Positions 33,782-44,342 of a stretch of DNA of 64,000 nucleotides are shown here, piece by piece; positions within the stretch are counted from its first letter, which is position 1; the number at the start of each line of letters is the position of its first letter. This DNA comes from Sphingomonas sp. NFR15. Lineage in GTDB: Bacteria; Pseudomonadota; Alphaproteobacteria; Sphingomonadales; Sphingomonadaceae. The stretch is from the NCBI RefSeq assembly GCF_900103265.1, contig NZ_FMWX01000007.1, positions 62,001 to 126,000 on the forward strand, given 5' to 3'. The notes under the pieces were generated by a model. The model was not told where the DNA came from. It saw only the letters and a list, made by a program, of their open reading frames with translations, and ran no database searches. The position numbers and the translations under genes were made by a program.

Positions 33782-35575
33782 TCAATGGTTGTCGCGCGGC
33801 AGGCCCTTGGTCTGGGCGATGCGCTGGTATTTTTCGGCGCCTTCGAGGATCGCGCCGGTTTCCATCTGGCCGACCACCGAGCGCTGGATCTCCTGCCACG
33901 GCGTCTGCGAGGCGGGGAATTTGAAGCCGCCTTCCGCCGTCAGCGCGGCGCGGCGCTCCGCCAGTTCCTCGTCCGAGATCAGCACGTTGGCCGAACGCTT
34001 GCCGAGATCGATGCGGACACGGTCGCCGGTGCGGATCAGCGCGAGGCCGCCCATCGCCGCCGCCTCGGGCGAGGCGTTGAGGATCGAGGGGCTACCCGAG
34101 GTGCCCGACTGGCGACCGTCGCCGATGCACGGCAGCGCATGAACGCCCTCGGTGATGAGGTACGACGGCGGCCGCATGTTGACGACCTCGGCCGCGCCCG
34201 GATAGCCGATCGGCCCCGCGCCGCGCATGAACAGCAACGTCTCGGGGGTGATGCCGGTGGCGGGATCGTCGATGCGGTGGTGATAATCCTCGGGGCCGTC
34301 GAACACCACCGCCGGGCCTTCGAACGCGTCGGGATCTTCGGGGTTCGACAGATAGCGGTCGCGGAACTCGGCCGAGATCACGCTCGTCTTCATGATCGCC
34401 GAGTTGAACAGATTGCCGCGCAGCACGATGAAGCCGGCTTCCTCGACCAGCGGCTGCTCGAACGGGCGGATCACCTTCTCGTCCTCGATGATCGCGCCGC
34501 GGCAATTGTCGCCCATCGTCTTGCCGTTGGCGGTGAGCGCGCCCTCGTGGATCAGCCCCTGCGCGATGAGCTGCGCGGTGACGGCGGGGACGCCGCCGGC
34601 GCGGTAGAAATCCTCACCGAGATATTCGCCGGCGGGCTGGAGGTTGACCAGCAGCGGAACCTGATGGCCCTTTTCCTGCCAGGTCTCGATCGGCAGATCG
34701 ACGCCGACATGGCGCGCGATCGCCGAGAGGTGGATCGGCGCGTTGGTCGACCCGCCGATCGCCGAGTTGACGACGATCGCATTCTCGAACGCCTCGCGGG
34801 TGAGGATGTCGGAGGGCTTGAGATCCTCGGCGACCATCTCGACGATGCGGCGGCCGGTGCGATAGGCGACTTCCTGACGGTCACGGTAGGGCGCGGGGAT
34901 CGCCGCCGAGCCGGGCAGCGACATGCCGAGCGCCTCGGTGAGCGAATTCATCGTCGTCGCGGTGCCCATCGTGTTGCAATAGCCGGTCGACGGCGCCGAG
35001 GAGGCGACGAGGCGGATGAATTCGGCATTGTCGATCTCGCCGGCGGCGAGCATCTGCCGCGCCTTCCACACGATCGTGCCCGAGCCGGTGCGCTCGCCCT
35101 TGTGCCAGCCGTTGAGCATCGGCCCGACCGACAGCGCGATCGCGGGGATGTTCACCGTCGCCGCCGCCATCAGGCAGGCAGGCGTGGTCTTGTCGCAGCC
35201 GATCGTCAGCACCACGCCGTCGAGCGGATAGCCGTAAAGCAGCTCGACCAGGCCGAGATAGGAGAGGTTGCGATCGAGCCCGGCGGTCGGGCGCTTGCCG
35301 GTTTCCTGGATCGGGTGGACCGGGAATTCGATGGCGATGCCGCCCATCTCGCGGATGCCCTCGCGCACGCGCTCGGCGAGGACGAGATGATGGCGGTTGC
35401 ACGGCGAGAGGTCGGAGCCGGTCTGGGCGATGCCGATGATCGGCTTGCCCGACTGCAGTTCTTCCAGGCTCAGCCCGAAATTGAGATAGCGCTCGAGATA
35501 GAGCGCGGTCATGTCGATATTGTCCGGGTTGTCGAACCAGGCGCGGCTGCGGAGTTTGGGGGGCGTGTGGCTCAT
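33782..35575 (-). CDS. IlvD/Edd-family sugar-acid dehydratase (xylonate/arabonate dehydratase type)
   Basis: The 597-residue Fe-S dehydratase has the three cluster cysteines in [10 protein letters not shown] (Cys59), [12 protein letters not shown] (Cys127) and [10 protein letters not shown] (Cys200), the carbamylated-lysine position Lys129, and ends GLPRDNH. It is very like Caulobacter XylD (D-xylonate dehydratase) as recalled; L-arabonate or D-galactonate could also be substrates. It would turn an aldonate into its 2-keto-3-deoxy form. First gene of the minus-strand operon, divergent from the symporter gene. Confidence 0.88.
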   Translation of the reverse strand: MSHTPPKLRSRAWFDNPDNIDMTALYLERYLNFGLSLEELQSGKPIIGIAQTGSDLSPCNRHHLVLAERVREGIREMGGIAIEFPVHPIQETGKRPTAGLDRNLSYLGLVELLYGYPLDGVVLTIGCDKTTPACLMAAATVNIPAIALSVGPMLNGWHKGERTGSGTIVWKARQMLAAGEIDNAEFIRLVASSAPSTGYCNTMGTATTMNSLTEALGMSLPGSAAIPAPYRDRQEVAYRTGRRIVEMVAEDLKPSDILTREAFENAIVVNSAIGGSTNAPIHLSAIARHVGVDLPIETWQEKGHQVPLLVNLQPAGEYLGEDFYRAGGVPAVTAQLIAQGLIHEGALTANGKTMGDNCRGAIIEDEKVIRPFEQPLVEEAGFIVLRGNLFNSAIMKTSVISAEFRDRYLSNPEDPDAFEGPAVVFDGPEDYHHRIDDPATGITPETLLFMRGAGPIGYPGAAEVVNMRPPSYLITEGVHALPCIGDGRQSGTSGSPSILNASPEAAAMGGLALIRTGDRVRIDLGKRSANVLISDEELAERRAALTAEGGFKFPASQTPWQEIQRSVVGQMETGAILEGAEKYQRIAQTKGLPRDNH

Positions 35576-35606
35576 AGCGGTTCCCGTAGCGAAGGTGCCG
35601 ATCGCA

Positions 35607-35652
35607 TTGACGGCTCCGACCGCGAGATATACTCATACAATTACAGAATCAA
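35607..35652. promoter_or_regulatory. Overlapping divergent promoters and likely FadR-type operator
   Basis: The plus strand has TTGACG (35607-35612), 15 bases and TATACT (35628-35633). The minus strand has TTGATT (complement of 35647-35652), 15 bases and TATATC (complement of 35626-35631). The two -10 boxes overlap in an AT-rich patch unlike the surrounding sequence (ATATACTCATACAATTACAG). A single bound repressor would block both arms of the cluster. Confidence 0.5.
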
Positions 35653-35669
35653 TCAGCACGTGAGGGTGT

Positions 35670-36971
35670 GTGGCAGGTCCAGTCTTGAATTCGGGAGGCG
35701 GCGCCGTGGCCCCCGCCTCGGGTGGTGGTCGGTCTTACGGACCCGCGCTGACGTTGCTCGCCACCTTGTTCTTCATGTGGGGGTTCATCACCGTCATCAA
35801 CAACACGCTGCTGCCGCATCTGCGCAGCGTGTTCGATCTGAGCTACACGCAGACGACGCTGATCGAGTCGGTGTGGTTCATCGCCTATTTCTTCGCCTCG
35901 ATTCCGTCGGCCAAGCTGATCGAGCGGATCGGCTATCAGAAGTCGCTCGTCACCGGGCTTGGCATCATGGCGGCTGGCGCGCTCGGCATGATCCTTGCGG
36001 CCTCGATCCCGTCGTACGGCGTCACGCTCGTCATGCTGTTCGTCATCGCCAGCGGCATCACGTTGCTCCAGGTCGCGGCCAATCCCTATGTGGCGGTGAT
36101 CGGGTCGCCGGAGACCGCGTCGTCGCGGCTCAATCTGGTGCAGGCGATGAACTCGGCCGGCACGATGCTCGCGCCGGCGTTCGGCGCGTATCTGATCCTC
36201 GGTCGCTCCGTGAGCGGCACCGCCAAGGCGGGCCGCGTGCTGACGCCCGCCGAGCGGCTCGCCGACGCGCATTCGGTGGTGCTGCCGTATCTGCTCGTCG
36301 CGGTCGTGCTCGTGGTGCTCGCGGTGGTGATCGCGCGCTTCCCGCTGCCTGCGATCGGGCAGAACGCGACCAGCCGCGTCGCCAAGGAGGAGCGCAAGCA
36401 TTTGTCGCTGTGGACGCACCGCGCGCTGGTGCTCGGCATTCCGACGATGGTCGCCTATCTGCTCGCCGAGATCGGCGTGGCCAATCTGTTCGTCAATTTC
36501 GTCAGCCAGCCCAATATCGCGGATCTGACGCATGAGCAGGCCGGGCAATATCTGACCTTGCTGTGGGGCGGGATGATGGTCGGCCGGTTCGCCGGTTCGG
36601 CGATCATGCAGAAGTTCCGCGCCGAGGACGTGCTCGCGGTGTTCGCGGGCGGCGCGCTGCTGGTAATGCTCGCGGTGCTGACCACCACCGGCCATGCTGC
36701 GATGTGGGCGCTGATCCTGGTCGGGTTGTTCCACTCGATCATGTTCCCGACGATCTTCACGCTCGCGATCCGCGGTCTCGGCCCGCTGACCGAAGAGGGT
36801 TCGGGGCTGATGATCATGGCGATCGCGGGCGGGGCGCTGGTGTTCGTGCAGGGGCTGCTGGCGGACCGCTTCGGGTTGCAGGCGTCGTTCGCGCTGACCG
36901 CGGCGTGCGAGGTGATCGTCCTGCTCTACGCTCTGTGGGGCTGCCGCGTGTCGGCGGAGGAAACGAAATGA
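35670..36971 (+). CDS. FucP/GluP-type sugar:proton symporter (MFS)
   Basis: The 433-residue protein has about twelve membrane segments and the FHS-family signatures FFMWGFITVINNTLLPHLR, ESVWFIAYFFASIPSAKLIERIGY and LLQVAANPYVAVIG. Members carry fucose, glucose, galactose or arabinose into the cell. A GTG start at 35670 follows TGAGGG. It is the first gene of the plus-strand arm and overlaps the lactonase gene (ATGA). The exact sugar is inferred from the cluster. Confidence 0.88.
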   Translation: MAGPVLNSGGGAVAPASGGGRSYGPALTLLATLFFMWGFITVINNTLLPHLRSVFDLSYTQTTLIESVWFIAYFFASIPSAKLIERIGYQKSLVTGLGIMAAGALGMILAASIPSYGVTLVMLFVIASGITLLQVAANPYVAVIGSPETASSRLNLVQAMNSAGTMLAPAFGAYLILGRSVSGTAKAGRVLTPAERLADAHSVVLPYLLVAVVLVVLAVVIARFPLPAIGQNATSRVAKEERKHLSLWTHRALVLGIPTMVAYLLAEIGVANLFVNFVSQPNIADLTHEQAGQYLTLLWGGMMVGRFAGSAIMQKFRAEDVLAVFAGGALLVMLAVLTTTGHAAMWALILVGLFHSIMFPTIFTLAIRGLGPLTEEGSGLMIMAIAGGALVFVQGLLADRFGLQASFALTAACEVIVLLYALWGCRVSAEETK

Positions 36972-37843
36972 GCACCATGATCGAACCCCGGCTCGTCTGG
37001 CCGGTCGCGGCGACGCTGGGCGAGGGGCCGGCGTGGATCGGGCGCGAGAGCGCCTTGTGGTTCGTCGACATCAAGGGCGGCAAGGTTCACCGCTACGATC
37101 CGGCGAGCGACGATCGCCAGTCGTTCGAGGTCGGCGGGATGCCGAGCTTCATCGTACCGGCCGAGGGCGGCAAGCTGCTCGTCGGCTCGGTCGATGGCCT
37201 GTATCTGCTCGAGGACGGCACGCTGACCGGCCCGGTCGCGAAGATCGACATGCCCGCGCACAACCGCACCAACGATGCGACCGTCGATGCCTCGGGCCGG
37301 CTGTGGCTCGGCACGATGGACAATGAGGAAGAGGCCAATACCGGGGCGATCCATGTGTTCGACGTGACCGATCTACGCGCGGTCGGCGGCGAGTGCGTCA
37401 TCACCAACGGTCCGGCGGTGAGCGGCGACGGCAACACGATCTATCACGTCGATACGCTCGGGCGGACGATCTACCGCTGCGACATCTCGGGCGGCACCAG
37501 CCTCGCGCATGGCGAAGTGTTCGTGAAGATCGCCGAGGCCGACGGCCACCCGGACGGCGTGACGGTCGATTCGGAAGGCTGCGTTTGGGTCGGGCTGTGG
37601 GGCGGCTGGCAGGCGCGGCGCTACGCGCCCGACGGCACGCTGATCGCGACGGTGCCGATGCCCTGCGCCAACGTGACCAAGGTGACGTTCGGTGGCCCGG
37701 ATCTCAGCACCGGCTATGTCACCACCGCGCGCAAGGGTCTGTCGGAGGCCGAACTCAACGGCCAGCCGCTCGCCGGCGGGCTGTTCGCGTTCGACGCGCC
37801 GGCGCCGGGCGTGCCGCTGAGCGAGGTGAAGCTGAGCGCGTGA
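36968..37843 (+). CDS. SMP-30/gluconolactonase-family sugar lactonase
   Basis: The 291-residue six-bladed propeller has metal-ligand motifs LGEGPAW (Glu19), NRTNDATVDASGRLWLGTMD and HPDGVTVDSEGCVWVG. Homologues (XylC, AraB, gluconolactonase) hydrolyse aldonolactones from the 1-dehydrogenase step. Its ATG overlaps the symporter stop and its own stop overlaps dgoK (GTGA). Confidence 0.9.
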   Translation: MSTMIEPRLVWPVAATLGEGPAWIGRESALWFVDIKGGKVHRYDPASDDRQSFEVGGMPSFIVPAEGGKLLVGSVDGLYLLEDGTLTGPVAKIDMPAHNRTNDATVDASGRLWLGTMDNEEEANTGAIHVFDVTDLRAVGGECVITNGPAVSGDGNTIYHVDTLGRTIYRCDISGGTSLAHGEVFVKIAEADGHPDGVTVDSEGCVWVGLWGGWQARRYAPDGTLIATVPMPCANVTKVTFGGPDLSTGYVTTARKGLSEAELNGQPLAGGLFAFDAPAPGVPLSEVKLSA

Positions 37844-38721
37844 GCGGTTATGCCGTCCTTGGTGACTGGGGCACGACGCGGCTGCGGCTGTTTCGGGTCG
37901 AAGCCGGCGTCGTCACCGATCGCGTCTTTGGCGATGGGATCGGCACGCCCGGCATCGTGCCCGAGGCGGTGCTGCGCGGTGCGCTCGCGCCCTGGCTGGC
38001 GGCGGGCGCGCCCGAAGCGATCCGGCTGTGCGGGATGGTCGGCGCGCGCGACGGCTGGCGCGAGGTTCCCTACGCCGACTGCCCGGCGACGCGCGACGCG
38101 TGGCTGAAGGCGGCAACCGGCCTGACGCTCGACGGCGTGCCGGTCTCGATCATGGCCGGGCTGGCGTGCGCCGACGCGGACGGCGTGCCGGACGTGATGC
38201 GGGGCGAGGAAGCCCAGCTTTACGGCGCGCTCGCGCTGTCGCCCGCTCTGGCGACGGGGCGGCACATCGTCATCCTGCCGGGCACGCACAGCAAATGGGC
38301 GGTGATCGAGGATGGCGCTATCACGGGCTTCCGCACCATCCTCACCGGTGAGCTGTTCGCACTGCTGCGCCAGCATTCGACGCTGGCGCGCGGGCTGGCG
38401 GCGGGGGAGGCCGGTGCCGAGGCGGAGGGGTTCGCGGCTGGACTGGCTCGCGCCGAGACCGGAGTGCTGAGCGGCCTGTTCGGCGCGCGCGCGATGCAAT
38501 TGCGCGGCGGCAAGACCCCCGATTGGGCGCTCGGCTATCTCTCCGGACTGCTGATCGGCGGCGAGATCGTCGAGATGCGGGCGGCGCTTGGCGAAGCCGC
38601 GCGTATGACCATCATCGGCGATCCGCACCTCGTCGATCGCTACCAAACCGCGTTTGAACGGATCGGTGCCGTCGTGCGGCGGCTCGACGGCGATGCCTGC
38701 GTGCTCGCCGGTTTATCCTAG
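37840..38721 (+). CDS. dgoK: 2-dehydro-3-deoxygalactonokinase
   Basis: DgoK phosphorylates 2-keto-3-deoxygalactonate at C6 in the De Ley-Doudoroff galactose pathway. The 293-residue protein shows LGDWGTTRLRLF, CGMVGARDGW, the PGTHSKWA block, FRTILTGELFALLRQHSTL and LSGLLIGGEI. GTG start overlapping the lactonase stop. It is followed by its partner aldolase dgoA. Confidence 0.92.
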   Translation: MSGYAVLGDWGTTRLRLFRVEAGVVTDRVFGDGIGTPGIVPEAVLRGALAPWLAAGAPEAIRLCGMVGARDGWREVPYADCPATRDAWLKAATGLTLDGVPVSIMAGLACADADGVPDVMRGEEAQLYGALALSPALATGRHIVILPGTHSKWAVIEDGAITGFRTILTGELFALLRQHSTLARGLAAGEAGAEAEGFAAGLARAETGVLSGLFGARAMQLRGGKTPDWALGYLSGLLIGGEIVEMRAALGEAARMTIIGDPHLVDRYQTAFERIGAVVRRLDGDACVLAGLS

Positions 38722-38730
38722 GAGATTGCA

Positions 38731-39366
38731 ATGACGCTCGATCACCTGCTCGGCGAGGGCGTGCCCCCGGTCGCCGCGATCCTGCGCGGGCTGCGCCCTG
38801 ATGAGGCGCTCGACGTCGCTGCGGCGCTGATCGACAACGGTGTCCGCATCCTGGAAGTCCCGTTCAACTCGCCAGAGCCGCTCAAGAGCATCGCGGCGAT
38901 CACCGCGGCGTTCGGCGACCGTGCGCTGATCGGCGGCGGCACGGTGCTGAGCGTCGAGGCGGTCGAGTCCTTGGTCGAAGCCGGCGGTCGGCTGATGGTG
39001 ACGCCCAACACCAACCCGGCGGTAATTTCGCGCGCGGTGGCGCTCGGGCTGGAGGTGCTGCCGGGTTTCATGACGCCGAGCGAGGCGTTCCAGGCGATCG
39101 CCGCCGGCGCGCGCCGGCTCAAGCTGTTCCCCGGCGCGAGCCTCGGCCCGGCCTATCTCAAGGCGGTGCGCGAGGTGCTGCCGCGCGACGTGGCGGTGTG
39201 GGCGGTCGGCGGCACCAATGCCGAGACGTTCAAGGATTGGCTCGCCGCCGGCGCGGAAGGCATCGGCGTGGGCGGCGCGCTGTTCAAGCCCGGCGACAGC
39301 GCCGCGCTGGTCGGCGAACGCGCGGCGGCGCTGACGGCGGCTTGGAAGGCGGCGGTCGGGAAGTAG
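38731..39366 (+). CDS. dgoA: 2-dehydro-3-deoxy-6-phosphogalactonate aldolase
   Basis: It splits KDPGal to pyruvate and glyceraldehyde-3-phosphate. The 211-residue class I aldolase has the general base in ILEVPFNSPE (Glu42), GGGTVLS, TPNTNPAVI and the Schiff-base lysine in RRLKLFPGAS (Lys131). AGGAG lies between the dgoK stop and ATG 38731. Adjacency to dgoK supports galactonate rather than gluconate specificity. Confidence 0.92.
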   Translation: MTLDHLLGEGVPPVAAILRGLRPDEALDVAAALIDNGVRILEVPFNSPEPLKSIAAITAAFGDRALIGGGTVLSVEAVESLVEAGGRLMVTPNTNPAVISRAVALGLEVLPGFMTPSEAFQAIAAGARRLKLFPGASLGPAYLKAVREVLPRDVAVWAVGGTNAETFKDWLAAGAEGIGVGGALFKPGDSAALVGERAAALTAAWKAAVGK

Positions 39367-39421
39367 TCGCGCGGCGGCGTCGTACCGGGGATGCATCATA
39401 CCCGGTTCGGATCGATCGCCT

Positions 39422-39450
39422 TTGGCAAAATTAGCGCGAAATTGTATAAG
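39422..39450 (+). promoter_or_regulatory. Sigma-70-type promoter of parDE, apparently giving a leaderless mRNA
   Basis: TTGGCA (39422-39427), a 17-base spacer and TATAAG (39445-39450) form a near-consensus promoter. The parD ATG at 39457 is six to seven bases after the -10 box, at the expected transcription start, and no Shine-Dalgarno sequence precedes it. Confidence 0.65.
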
Positions 39451-39456
39451 CGCGAT

Positions 39457-39699
39457 ATGGCACAGATGAACATCTCGCTCCCCGACAAGCTCAAGAGCTG
39501 GGCGGAGCGGCGTGTCGCCGACGGCGATTACAGCAGCACCAGCGACTATGTGCGCGATCTGGTGCGGCGCGACCAGGCGGCGACCGAGCAGCTTGAGCGG
39601 CTGCGGGCGGCGATCGATGTCGGTCGCGCGTCGCCGGAAAGCGATGCGACGATCGAAAGCATCATCGCCGAGGCGCGAGAGCAGCGCGTCGAGGCGTGA
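39457..39699 (+). CDS. parD: ParD-type antitoxin
   Basis: The 80-residue ribbon-helix-helix antitoxin begins MAQMNISLPDKLKSWAERRV and has YSSTSDYVRDLVRRDQA, the ParD/CopG pattern. It should bind ParE and its own promoter. The frame is open upstream to 39391, but the promoter at 39422-39450 rules out that start. It overlaps parE (GTGA). Confidence 0.9.
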   Translation: MAQMNISLPDKLKSWAERRVADGDYSSTSDYVRDLVRRDQAATEQLERLRAAIDVGRASPESDATIESIIAEAREQRVEA

Positions 39700-39992
39700 T
39701 CGCGCTTACACTGGCGGACGCTGCGAAGGCCGATCTGGTTGCGATACTCGCCTACGGCACCGAGGCGTTCGGCATAGAGCGCGCCGAATCGTACTTACGT
39801 CGCTTCGATATGACCTTTGCCCGCATTCGGGAATATCTGTTAGCCGGTCGCCGCCATGACCCCATCCGTCCCCCAATTCATAGCGTGCCGTGTGGTAGCC
39901 ATCGGGTCTATTACGACGTGCTACCGGATCGGGTCGTCGTGCAGCGTGTGCTGCACAAGGCGATGGACATAGAGCGCTGGTTGGACACTTAG
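39696..39992 (+). CDS. parE: ParE-type toxin
   Basis: The 98-residue RelE/ParE-fold protein has LTLADAAKADLVAILAYGTEAFG near the start and GSHRVYYDVLPDRVVVQRVLHKAMD at the end, the usual ParE core. ParE toxins inhibit gyrase. The GTG start overlaps the parD stop. Length and motifs look intact, so the module may be active. Confidence 0.88.
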   Translation: MIALTLADAAKADLVAILAYGTEAFGIERAESYLRRFDMTFARIREYLLAGRRHDPIRPPIHSVPCGSHRVYYDVLPDRVVVQRVLHKAMDIERWLDT

Positions 39993-40046
39993 GCGACATT
40001 TATCCCGAAGGTCCAACCGAGCGCGGAACGATTCTAGCTCTTCGGT

Positions 40047-41936
<1,890 letters not shown>

Positions 41937-41975
41937 TCATGTGAGAGAAAACGGACTTTCCGATGAGAAAAAGGC

Positions 41976-42078
41976 CGCTCCCTCCCTACGCCGGTAAGCC
42001 CATCAAGGGGCCGGATCAGGTTCTACGGGTCGGACGGATTCGCACCGCCCCTCTCAGCCTCATGGCTCCCCGGGGAAT
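41976..42078 (-). promoter_or_regulatory. TPP riboswitch (THI element) controlling thiC
   Basis: Read on the minus strand, the leader has CCGGGGAGCC, then GGCTGAGAGGGG (CTGAGA at 42057-42052), ACCCGTAGAACCTGATCC and GGCGTAGGGAGGG, the conserved blocks of the TPP aptamer in the right order. It ends about 50 bases before the thiC start, so translation control is likely; no clear terminator hairpin with U-tract is seen. Confidence 0.95.
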
Positions 42079-42135
42079 GTGGTACGCGTAGCGGCTTTGC
42101 GGCGGGATGGGAAGTCCCGCCGCGCTAACGCAGGT

Positions 42136-43209
42136 TCAGGCGTTGCTCGCCGCGCTGGTCTTGATGTTGCCGTTGGCGCCAGCGGGGAAGAAGCCTCCCG
42201 AGGTCACCGCCGCGCTGTTCTGATAGGCGACGTTGAGCACCTGGCCGGCGGTGCGGGTGTAGACCCGGCCCTGCGCGTCGGCGGGCACGATGTTGGCCGT
42301 GGTCGCGGTGCCGGTGATGCCCTGGTCGATATCGACCGAGCCATCGAATGCGTCGCGCGCGTTGCTGAACTGGCCGGCGGCCGTGCCCTGGCCCAAAGTG
42401 TAGAGCGTCGTGCGGATCAGCGCCGCGTGATACGCCTGGGTGGTGAGCAGGCCGGCGGCGGCATCGAGCGTGAGCGTGCTCGTCAGCAGCGTCGCCACGC
42501 CCTTGTAGGCCGTCACGGCGACATCCTTGAAGATGAAGGCGGCGAGCAGGAAGTTGAGATCGCTCGCATAGGGATCGAACGCCACGCCGCTCGCGACATA
42601 GCCGGCGGCGCGCGCGAAGGTGCTGAACGCGCCGCTCGCGCCGCCGTCGATGTTGAGCGACGGCATCGCCACCGCCGAGGAACCCAGCGCCGAGCGCAGG
42701 AAGGCGAGATGGGCGAGATCGTCGGCGGCGATCTCGCGCGCGTATTGCGCGATCAGCGGGTCGGCGAAGCTCACCGCGCGGCCGCCGGTCACGGTGCCTT
42801 GCTGTCCCGTGCCGGTGAGCAGCGCCGCGCCGCCGCCCGGATAGGCGCCCTTCTTGGGCTTGCCGTCGGTTTGCCCGGCCGGAGTGTTGGAGTCCGGCAC
42901 GGCGGCGACGCCCGCGCCGGTGGTCGCGAAGGTGAAGAACTGCGCCTGGAGATAGGCGAAGTTGAGCGCGAGATTGAGCGCGTCGGCGTTGATGATCGCG
43001 CTGGTGTCGGTCGAGGTCGGGGTCGGCGTGGGCGTCGACGTGTCGGTCGAGCCGTCACCGCTGCCGCCGCACGCGCTGAGCAGCGCGAGGCCGCCGGCGG
43101 CGGCGGTCATCCGGCCAGTGGTGCGCAGGAAGTGGCGGCGCGCCAGGCGGCGACGGTCTTCGGCGGTGCTCGGCGAAGTCGAAAGAAGGTCGGTCGCGGT
43201 ATCGGTCAC
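42136..43209 (-). CDS. Ferritin-like domain (Ferritin_2) exported lipoprotein, paralogue 1
   Basis: The 357-residue protein starts with a Tat-like leader (RRHFLRTTG, about 24-32) and a lipobox LLSACGG (Cys47), then a Ser/Thr/Pro linker and a Ferritin_2-type helical domain (about 70-290). The first ligand helix reads NLALNFAYLQAQFF where the family usually has Glu residues (EYLEAEFY), and the second DDLAHLAFLR. The loss of acidic ligands argues against a working ferroxidase site. It ends GGFFPAGANG like its neighbour. Confidence 0.8.
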   Translation of the reverse strand: MTDTATDLLSTSPSTAEDRRRLARRHFLRTTGRMTAAAGGLALLSACGGSGDGSTDTSTPTPTPTSTDTSAIINADALNLALNFAYLQAQFFTFATTGAGVAAVPDSNTPAGQTDGKPKKGAYPGGGAALLTGTGQQGTVTGGRAVSFADPLIAQYAREIAADDLAHLAFLRSALGSSAVAMPSLNIDGGASGAFSTFARAAGYVASGVAFDPYASDLNFLLAAFIFKDVAVTAYKGVATLLTSTLTLDAAAGLLTTQAYHAALIRTTLYTLGQGTAAGQFSNARDAFDGSVDIDQGITGTATTANIVPADAQGRVYTRTAGQVLNVAYQNSAAVTSGGFFPAGANGNIKTSAASNA

Positions 43210-43250
43210 GGGGAGGTCTCCGGGCGGAATTCGTAAGCGTGCGGCGAGGA

Positions 43251-44204
43251 TCAGTTCGCGGCGCTGGCGACGGTCGTGCCGTTGACGCCGGCGGGGAAGA
43301 AGCCCCCGGACGAGGACGACAGGCTGTTGAGATAGACGATGTTGAGCACCGACGTCGCCGCGCGGCCGAAGGCGATGCCATCGGCGCCGGCCGGGGTGAC
43401 GTTCGACACCGGGTTGCCGTTCGCATCCGTGGTCGGCGAGATGCCCTGATCGTCGTCCGAGGAGCCGTCGAGCGCGTCGCGCACGTTCGAGATCGCATCG
43501 GCGTTGGCGCGCAGCGTCGAGCCGCTCGCGGCGCCCTTCGCATAGAGCAGCGTGCGGATCGTGCCCGCGCGATATGCCGCCGCGCCGAGCAGGCCGACGA
43601 CCGATTCGCGGTTGGTGGCGTTGGTCGCGCTGGTGACGAGGCCGCGATAGGCGGTGGCGACGAGGTCTTCGAGGAAGAAGGCGGCGAGCAGGAAATTGCT
43701 GTCGTTCGCGTAAACGTCGAAGCCGGTGCCCGAGGCGACGAGGCCGGCGGCGCGCATCGCGGTGCTGAACGCGCTGGTGGCGGTGACGTCGAGGTCGATC
43801 TTGGGCTGCGCGATCACGTCGGCGCCGGCGGTGGTGCGCAGGAAGGCGACGCGCGCGGCGGCTTCGCTCGCGAACTCGCTGGCGATCTGCGCGACGACCG
43901 GATCGGTGAAGGTCACCTGGCGGCCGCCGGTGACGGCGCCGGCGGTGCCCGCGCCGGTCAATTGCGCGGCGGGAAGGCCGGTGCCGGTGGCGGCGAGGCC
44001 GTAGAATTGCCCGAGCAGATATTCGAGGTTGAGCGCGAAATTGACCAGCGACGAATCGGCGACGGTATCGGCGCGCGCGATCGAGGTGATCGTGAGGGCG
44101 GCGGCGCCGGTGGCGGTGATCGCGGCGGCGCCGATCGCGGTACGGAAAAATTCACGGCGCTCGTTACGCGTATCGAGGGTTTCCTCGGGCAGGGCAGTCA
44201 TCAT
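43251..44204 (-). CDS. Ferritin-like domain (Ferritin_2) exported protein, paralogue 2
   Basis: The 317-residue paralogue has a twin-arginine leader (NERREFFRTAIG, 14-25) without a lipobox, then the Ferritin_2 domain. Helix 1 reads NLEYLLGQFYG, keeping one Glu; helix 2 SEAAARVAFLRTTAG lacks the usual ExxH histidine. The C-terminal GGFFPAGVNG motif is shared with paralogue 1. It is upstream of paralogue 1 on the same strand, 41 bases apart, so probably one transcript. A structural or stress role in the periplasm is possible; no enzyme activity can be claimed. Confidence 0.8.
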   Translation of the reverse strand: MMTALPEETLDTRNERREFFRTAIGAAAITATGAAALTITSIARADTVADSSLVNFALNLEYLLGQFYGLAATGTGLPAAQLTGAGTAGAVTGGRQVTFTDPVVAQIASEFASEAAARVAFLRTTAGADVIAQPKIDLDVTATSAFSTAMRAAGLVASGTGFDVYANDSNFLLAAFFLEDLVATAYRGLVTSATNATNRESVVGLLGAAAYRAGTIRTLLYAKGAASGSTLRANADAISNVRDALDGSSDDDQGISPTTDANGNPVSNVTPAGADGIAFGRAATSVLNIVYLNSLSSSSGGFFPAGVNGTTVASAAN

Positions 44205-44342
44205 CGTCCTTCCGGCATGTCACCTTGAGCCAGGGTGCGCGCCCCGCCCGGAACCGGATACGCCACGGCCGCTCGCGCCCATGGCGGGCGGGAACGGCCG
44301 GAGTCGCGGAGGCACGCACACATGCGCCCCCGTAGAGACGGT

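Noticed and set aside
33785..36535. A 916-codon plus-strand open frame opposite the dehydratase and into the symporter gene
   Set aside because: High-GC antisense shadow: it reads backwards over the XylD-like dehydratase, is Arg/Asp/Gly-rich without domains, and crosses the divergent promoter region.
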